Source: Devosia sp. SL43
Lineage (GTDB): Bacteria > Pseudomonadota > Alphaproteobacteria > Rhizobiales > Devosiaceae
Assembly (NCBI RefSeq): GCF_021729885.1
Contig: NZ_CP063401.1
Span: 2,534,501 to 2,598,500, forward strand
DNA length: 64,000 bases
Reading direction: 5' to 3'
A model generated the notes under the pieces. It saw nothing but the letters and a program-made list of their open reading frames with translations. It searched no databases and had not been told where the DNA came from. This document shows, piece by piece, positions 63,954 to 64,000 of this stretch. Within the stretch, counting starts at the first letter, position 1, and each line of letters opens with the position of its first letter. The position numbers and the translations under genes are program-made.

Positions 63954-64000
63954 CTACGCCGCGACGAGACTGCGCAGCACAAAGTGCAGAATGCCGCCAT
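63954..64000 (-). CDS. acnA: Aconitate hydratase, C-terminal end only (partial)
   Basis: On the minus strand the last 14 codons read GGILHFVLRSLVAA and a TAG stop at 63954-63956. This matches the C terminus of AcnA-type aconitases (GGILxxVLRxL). The rest lies beyond the window. The DUF1223 neighbour supports the assignment. Confidence 0.82.
   Translation of the reverse strand, partial: GGILHFVLRSLVAA

Noticed and set aside
1..64000. CRISPR array, prophage or insertion sequence
   Set aside because: No regularly spaced direct repeats, cas genes, transposase, integrase or phage structural genes were found.

Overview
The window looks like a chromosomal segment of a GC-rich alphaproteobacterium of the Hyphomicrobiales (Rhizobiales), most likely Devosiaceae/Devosia-like. 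This is inferred from gene order and protein style: hemC diverging from tsaD-gpsA, a mitofilin-like gene inside the hem cluster, dapF-mtaB-ftsY-yciB, ffh-rpsP, acnA beside DUF1223 and DUF2794 genes, an imuA-imuB-dnaE2 cassette with an alphaproteobacterial SOS box, and TTAA-N7-TTAA (CtrA-type) sites. There is no phage, insertion sequence, CRISPR array or rRNA. Most of the window is housekeeping chromosome with small accessory insertions.

Layout. 0.2-5.4 kb: sdhC-D-A, four small genes, an inverted repeat, then sdhB. 5.5-8.8 kb: cytochrome P450, convergent alpha/beta hydrolase, ICMT-type membrane protein, TerB-like protein. 9.0-14.9 kb: SOS-controlled imuA-imuB-dnaE2 mutasome. 14.9-18.8 kb: pterin dehydratase, a membrane GGDEF-EAL protein, and a CtrA-box-preceded N-acyltransferase of FeeM/autoinducer-synthase type. 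18.8-22.6 kb: MacB/FtsX-type ABC exporter and a secreted protein. 22.8-30.5 kb: tRNA-Thr, hemY-mic60-hemD-hemC, then tsaD-gpsA-YciI-EVE and a DUF1761 protein. 30.5-34.8 kb: yciB, ftsY, mtaB, dapF. 35.0-38.2 kb: an island with a cupin/JmjC-like protein, a FemAB/BioF2-type acyltransferase and an unrecognised membrane-anchored protein. 38.3-40.6 kb: ffh and rpsP, ending in a terminator. 40.7-46.7 kb: leuB, CPBP protease, RidA, leuD, DedA, typA. 46.9-49.4 kb: a frameshifted VOC gene, an ECF-like sigma factor and two ferritin-like Tat/Sec-exported proteins. 49.5-54.3 kb: PAS-PAS-GGDEF-EAL protein, argG, Lrp-type regulator, LysE exporter. 54.3-62.2 kb: rlmJ, VOC, rlmN, two IalB-like paralogues, thpR, BI-1 protein, two GNATs, a P-loop kinase, DUF2794. 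62.2-64.0 kb: a possible small RNA, DUF1223, another GNAT, and the last codons of acnA.

Functional threads. TCA-cycle iron enzymes lie at both ends (sdh, acnA). Heme synthesis (hemC, hemD, hemY) shares an operon with an envelope-shaping Mic60 homologue. Membrane protein targeting (ftsY, ffh, yciB) is split by an accessory island. Two c-di-GMP enzymes and a putative lipid-signal synthase lie near CtrA-type sites, which suggests cell-cycle-linked signalling. Several families of long inverted repeats occupy intergenic gaps. The points I would check first are the FeeM-like gene with its CtrA boxes, the cupin-FemAB pair, the small genes inside the sdh operon, and the ferritin/sigma operon with its candidate self-recognised promoter.
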